Assembly (NCBI GenBank): GCA_020426085.1
Contig: JAGQQP010000162.1
Coordinates: 1-8,380 of the forward strand
Origin: Planctomycetaceae bacterium
Lineage (GTDB): Bacteria; Planctomycetota; Planctomycetia; Planctomycetales; Planctomycetaceae
Direction: 5' to 3'
Length of the DNA stretch: 8,380 nucleotides
The notes beneath the pieces were generated by a model, which worked only from the letters and a program-made list of their open reading frames with translations, ran no database searches and had not been told where the DNA came from. This document shows positions 7,086-8,380 of this stretch, piece after piece (position 1 is the stretch's first letter; each line of letters opens with the position of its first letter). The translations under genes were made by a program, and so were the position numbers.

Positions 7086-7867
7086 AAACCGAACTGCTGC
7101 ATGCGAATTTTGGCTGGTTGCACGCACCCCCGTTTCCGCCGGCCTGCTGTCACTGTCTGATCATTCGCAGTGAGTCGGGGCTGATCCTGGTCGATACGGG
7201 GATCGGCATGCAGGATATCGCAGCGCCGGAAGAGCGGGTCGGCTTAGAAGCAATCCAGGCTGCCGGCTTTCAGTTTATTGAATCAGTAACGGCGCTCGCG
7301 CAAATTCAGGAGCTGGGTTATACCGCTGATGATGTGACCGACATCATTCTCACGCACGGCGACCCCGATCATGTGGGGGGACTGGCTGATTTTCCGGACG
7401 CGCGCGTGCATCTGTCCGCCGAGGAGAAACTGCAGCTGGAAACCGACGACCCCCGTTATCGCAGTGCTCAGTTTTCGCATCGCCCGCAATGGGTGACTTA
7501 CGACATCAACGACGCCGACTGGTTCGGCATGCCGTCCCGCTGTGTCGATACGGCCGTGAATATCGACGTGCGGCTGATTCCCCTGTTCGGTCATACCAGC
7601 GGCCACTGTGGCGTGGCGGTAGAGACGGAGGGCGACTGGTTCCTGCATGTGGGGGACGCCTATTATCTGCGGGGGGAACTGACTGATCCGCAGCATCCGA
7701 TCGGCGAACTGGCTGCGTTTCGTTCCACCGATAATGCAGAACGACTTACATCACTGGCGCGGCTCAGAACGTGCATCGACGAGCACGGCGACTCTTTCGC
7801 ATACTGCGGCTATCACGATACGAGTGAACTACCCGCTTCCGTGCCTGCTTTCGAAGAGATTCGCTGA
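7082..7867 (+). CDS. Metallo-beta-lactamase-fold hydrolase with an HxDxDH motif
   Basis: The 261-residue protein lacks a signal peptide and is probably cytoplasmic. The fold is marked by ILVDTGIG (35-42), the metal motif THGDPDHVGG (91-100), GHTSGH (170-175), HVGDAYY (189-195) and a late CGYHD with His245. Likely metal ligands are His92, Asp94, Asp96, His97, His171, Asp192 and His245. In most relatives the position of Asp94 is a second histidine (HxHxDH). The HxDxDH form also occurs in bacterial MBL proteins, so this may be a subfamily trait rather than damage. The family hydrolyses varied esters, lactones, thioesters, beta-lactams and phosphodiesters. The substrate cannot be assigned. The start overlaps the methyltransferase stop by ATGA, with GGAGAG upstream, so both are expressed together. 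A functional link with DNA methylation is an inference from this coupling only. Confidence 0.88.
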   Translation: MKTELLHANFGWLHAPPFPPACCHCLIIRSESGLILVDTGIGMQDIAAPEERVGLEAIQAAGFQFIESVTALAQIQELGYTADDVTDIILTHGDPDHVGGLADFPDARVHLSAEEKLQLETDDPRYRSAQFSHRPQWVTYDINDADWFGMPSRCVDTAVNIDVRLIPLFGHTSGHCGVAVETEGDWFLHVGDAYYLRGELTDPQHPIGELAAFRSTDNAERLTSLARLRTCIDEHGDSFAYCGYHDTSELPASVPAFEEIR

Positions 7868-7882
7868 TTTGAAAAATTCCTG

Positions 7883-7911
7883 TTGACATACCTACAATGC
7901 GTAGGTATTAA
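7883..7911 (+). promoter_or_regulatory. Promoter of the BlaI-type repressor gene
   Basis: A perfect TTGACA (7883-7888) and TATTAA (7906-7911, four of six matches) are 17 bp apart. The spacer holds the first CCTAC/GTAGG palindrome, so a repressor bound there would block RNA polymerase directly. Transcription would start near 7918, inside the second palindrome. The promoter begins only 16 bp after the MBL gene stop, and I see no convincing terminator between them, so some read-through from the upstream operon is possible. Confidence 0.7.
7888..7908 (+). promoter_or_regulatory. Operator 1, likely BlaI-type repressor site
   Basis: The arms ATACCTAC (7888-7895) and GTAGGTAT (7901-7908) are perfect reverse complements around AATGC. 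The site fills the spacer between the -35 and -10 boxes and touches both. Described BlaI/MecI operators are also palindromes with TAC/GTA at the half-site core. This one has CCTAC and GTAGG instead of the staphylococcal TACA/TGTA form. Autoregulation by the protein encoded just downstream is the natural inference. Confidence 0.7.
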
Positions 7912-7914
7912 TTA

Positions 7915-7929
7915 CCTACGTAACGTAGG
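7915..7929 (+). promoter_or_regulatory. Operator 2, likely BlaI-type repressor site
   Basis: CCTACG (7915-7920) and CGTAGG (7924-7929) are perfect reverse complements around TAA. The site shares the CCTAC and GTAGG half-sites and overall 15-bp spacing with operator 1. Its centre is 24 bp downstream of the centre of operator 1. It covers the predicted transcription start and ends 11 bases before the AAGGAG ribosome site. Confidence 0.7.
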
Positions 7930-7952
7930 CACAACGGAGAAAGGAGTTTGAC

Positions 7953-8363
7953 ATGGCGAAAGCAGATACCACGCCGCTGACCGAAATTCAGCGCGAGATG
8001 ATGGAAATCGTGTGGCAACGCGAAGAGGTGACGGTGAGCGAAGTACGGGACGCGTTGTCGGCCCATCGCCCCCTGGCCCGCAACACGGTGCAGACGATGC
8101 TCGTGCGGCTGGAGGAAAAGGGCTGGCTCAAGCACCGCGAGCAGGGCCGGACGTTCGTCTATTCAGCAAACCGTCCCCGCACGCTCTCGCTGGGGGCCAA
8201 AGTCTCCCAGATGGTGGATCGTCTGTTTGCCGGTTCTCCTGAAGAAATGGTGACCGCGTTGCTGGAATACCGGGGCCTGTCCGCCGACGAAGCCGAACGG
8301 ATCCGTGCGATGATTGAAGCTGCGGAAACGGAGCCAAAGCAAAAACCCAAACGACAGAGGTAA
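7953..8363 (+). CDS. BlaI/MecI/CopY-family transcriptional repressor
   Basis: The 136-residue protein has the usual length and layout of the BlaI/MecI family. A winged helix-turn-helix spans about residues 8-75 (LTEIQREMMEIVWQ, VTVSEVRDAL, then the recognition helix in ARNTVQTMLVRLEEKGWL and the wing in REQGRTFVYSA). A C-terminal helical dimerisation part around DRLFAGSPEEMVTALLE follows. Such repressors bind palindromic operators as dimers, and in staphylococci are inactivated by proteolysis after BlaR1/MecR1 senses beta-lactam. The staphylococcal Asn-Phe cleavage site has no counterpart here; no Asn-Phe pair occurs anywhere in the protein. The tail is rich in Lys, Gln and Arg. AAGGAG lies six bases before the ATG at 7953. 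Two matching palindromes in the promoter point to autoregulation, and the next gene starts five bases after the stop. The inducing signal is unknown. Confidence 0.93.
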   Translation: MAKADTTPLTEIQREMMEIVWQREEVTVSEVRDALSAHRPLARNTVQTMLVRLEEKGWLKHREQGRTFVYSANRPRTLSLGAKVSQMVDRLFAGSPEEMVTALLEYRGLSADEAERIRAMIEAAETEPKQKPKRQR

Positions 8364-8368
8364 GCTCG

Positions 8369-8380
8369 ATGAACGCGTTT
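8369..8380 (+). CDS. Start of a downstream gene, cut off by the window; possibly a BlaR1/M56-type protein
   Basis: An ATG at 8369 reads Met-Asn-Ala-Phe up to the window end. AGAGG at 8356-8360 provides a ribosome site eight bases upstream, and only five bases separate this start from the repressor stop, so it is probably the second gene of the repressor operon. In this family the partner is commonly a BlaR1-like membrane protein with an M56 peptidase domain. That identity rests on context alone, because four residues show nothing. Confidence 0.5.

Noticed and set aside
7888..7929. The CCTAC/GTAGG repeats as a CRISPR-like or mobile-element end repeat
   Set aside because: There are only two short palindromes, placed exactly over a promoter of a known autoregulated repressor family, without spacers, transposase or target duplications.

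Overview
The window looks like part of a planctomycete chromosome, probably Planctomycetaceae or a Gimesia-like relative. This is an inference from gene content and style, not from a marker gene. The supporting content is an exported FGE-sulfatase (SUMF1) domain protein, a secreted beta-helix carbohydrate-active protein, a HEAT-repeat membrane protein, a BlaI-type repressor and moderate GC. I see no rRNA, tRNA, CRISPR array, insertion sequence or phage gene.

Layout. (1) 1-880, plus strand: the 3' end of a YfcE-like metallophosphoesterase overlaps by ATGA with a membrane-anchored HEAT-like protein. (2) 908-1990, minus strand: an exported SUMF1-domain protein that lacks the catalytic cysteine pair of true formylglycine-generating enzymes. 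A good sigma70-like promoter lies upstream of it, at 2116-2143. (3) 2220-2978, plus: a putative lipoprotein of unknown function, most likely starting at TTG rather than at the upstream ATG. (4) 3122-5344, plus: a secreted right-handed beta-helix protein resembling glycoside hydrolase family 141, with its own promoter. (5) 5433-7867, plus: a two-gene operon. It holds an N6-adenine DNA methyltransferase with an N-terminal MerR/excisionase-like helix-turn-helix and a TaqI-like specificity region but no nuclease motif. This is translationally coupled by ATGA to a metallo-beta-lactamase-fold hydrolase. A 15-bp interrupted palindrome sits in the leader, just before the methyltransferase start. (6) 7883-8380, plus: a BlaI/MecI-family repressor whose promoter contains two palindromes with the same half-sites (CCTAC/GTAGG), followed after 5 nt by the start of another gene, plausibly a BlaR1/M56-type membrane protein.

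How the genes work together. Most are independent cell-envelope or housekeeping units. Two segments stand out. The HTH-methyltransferase/MBL operon has its own palindrome and no recognisable restriction enzyme within the window. The BlaI module has an unusually clear operator pair. Neither can be called a new system from sequence alone. The methyltransferase-MBL pair is the best candidate for something undescribed.
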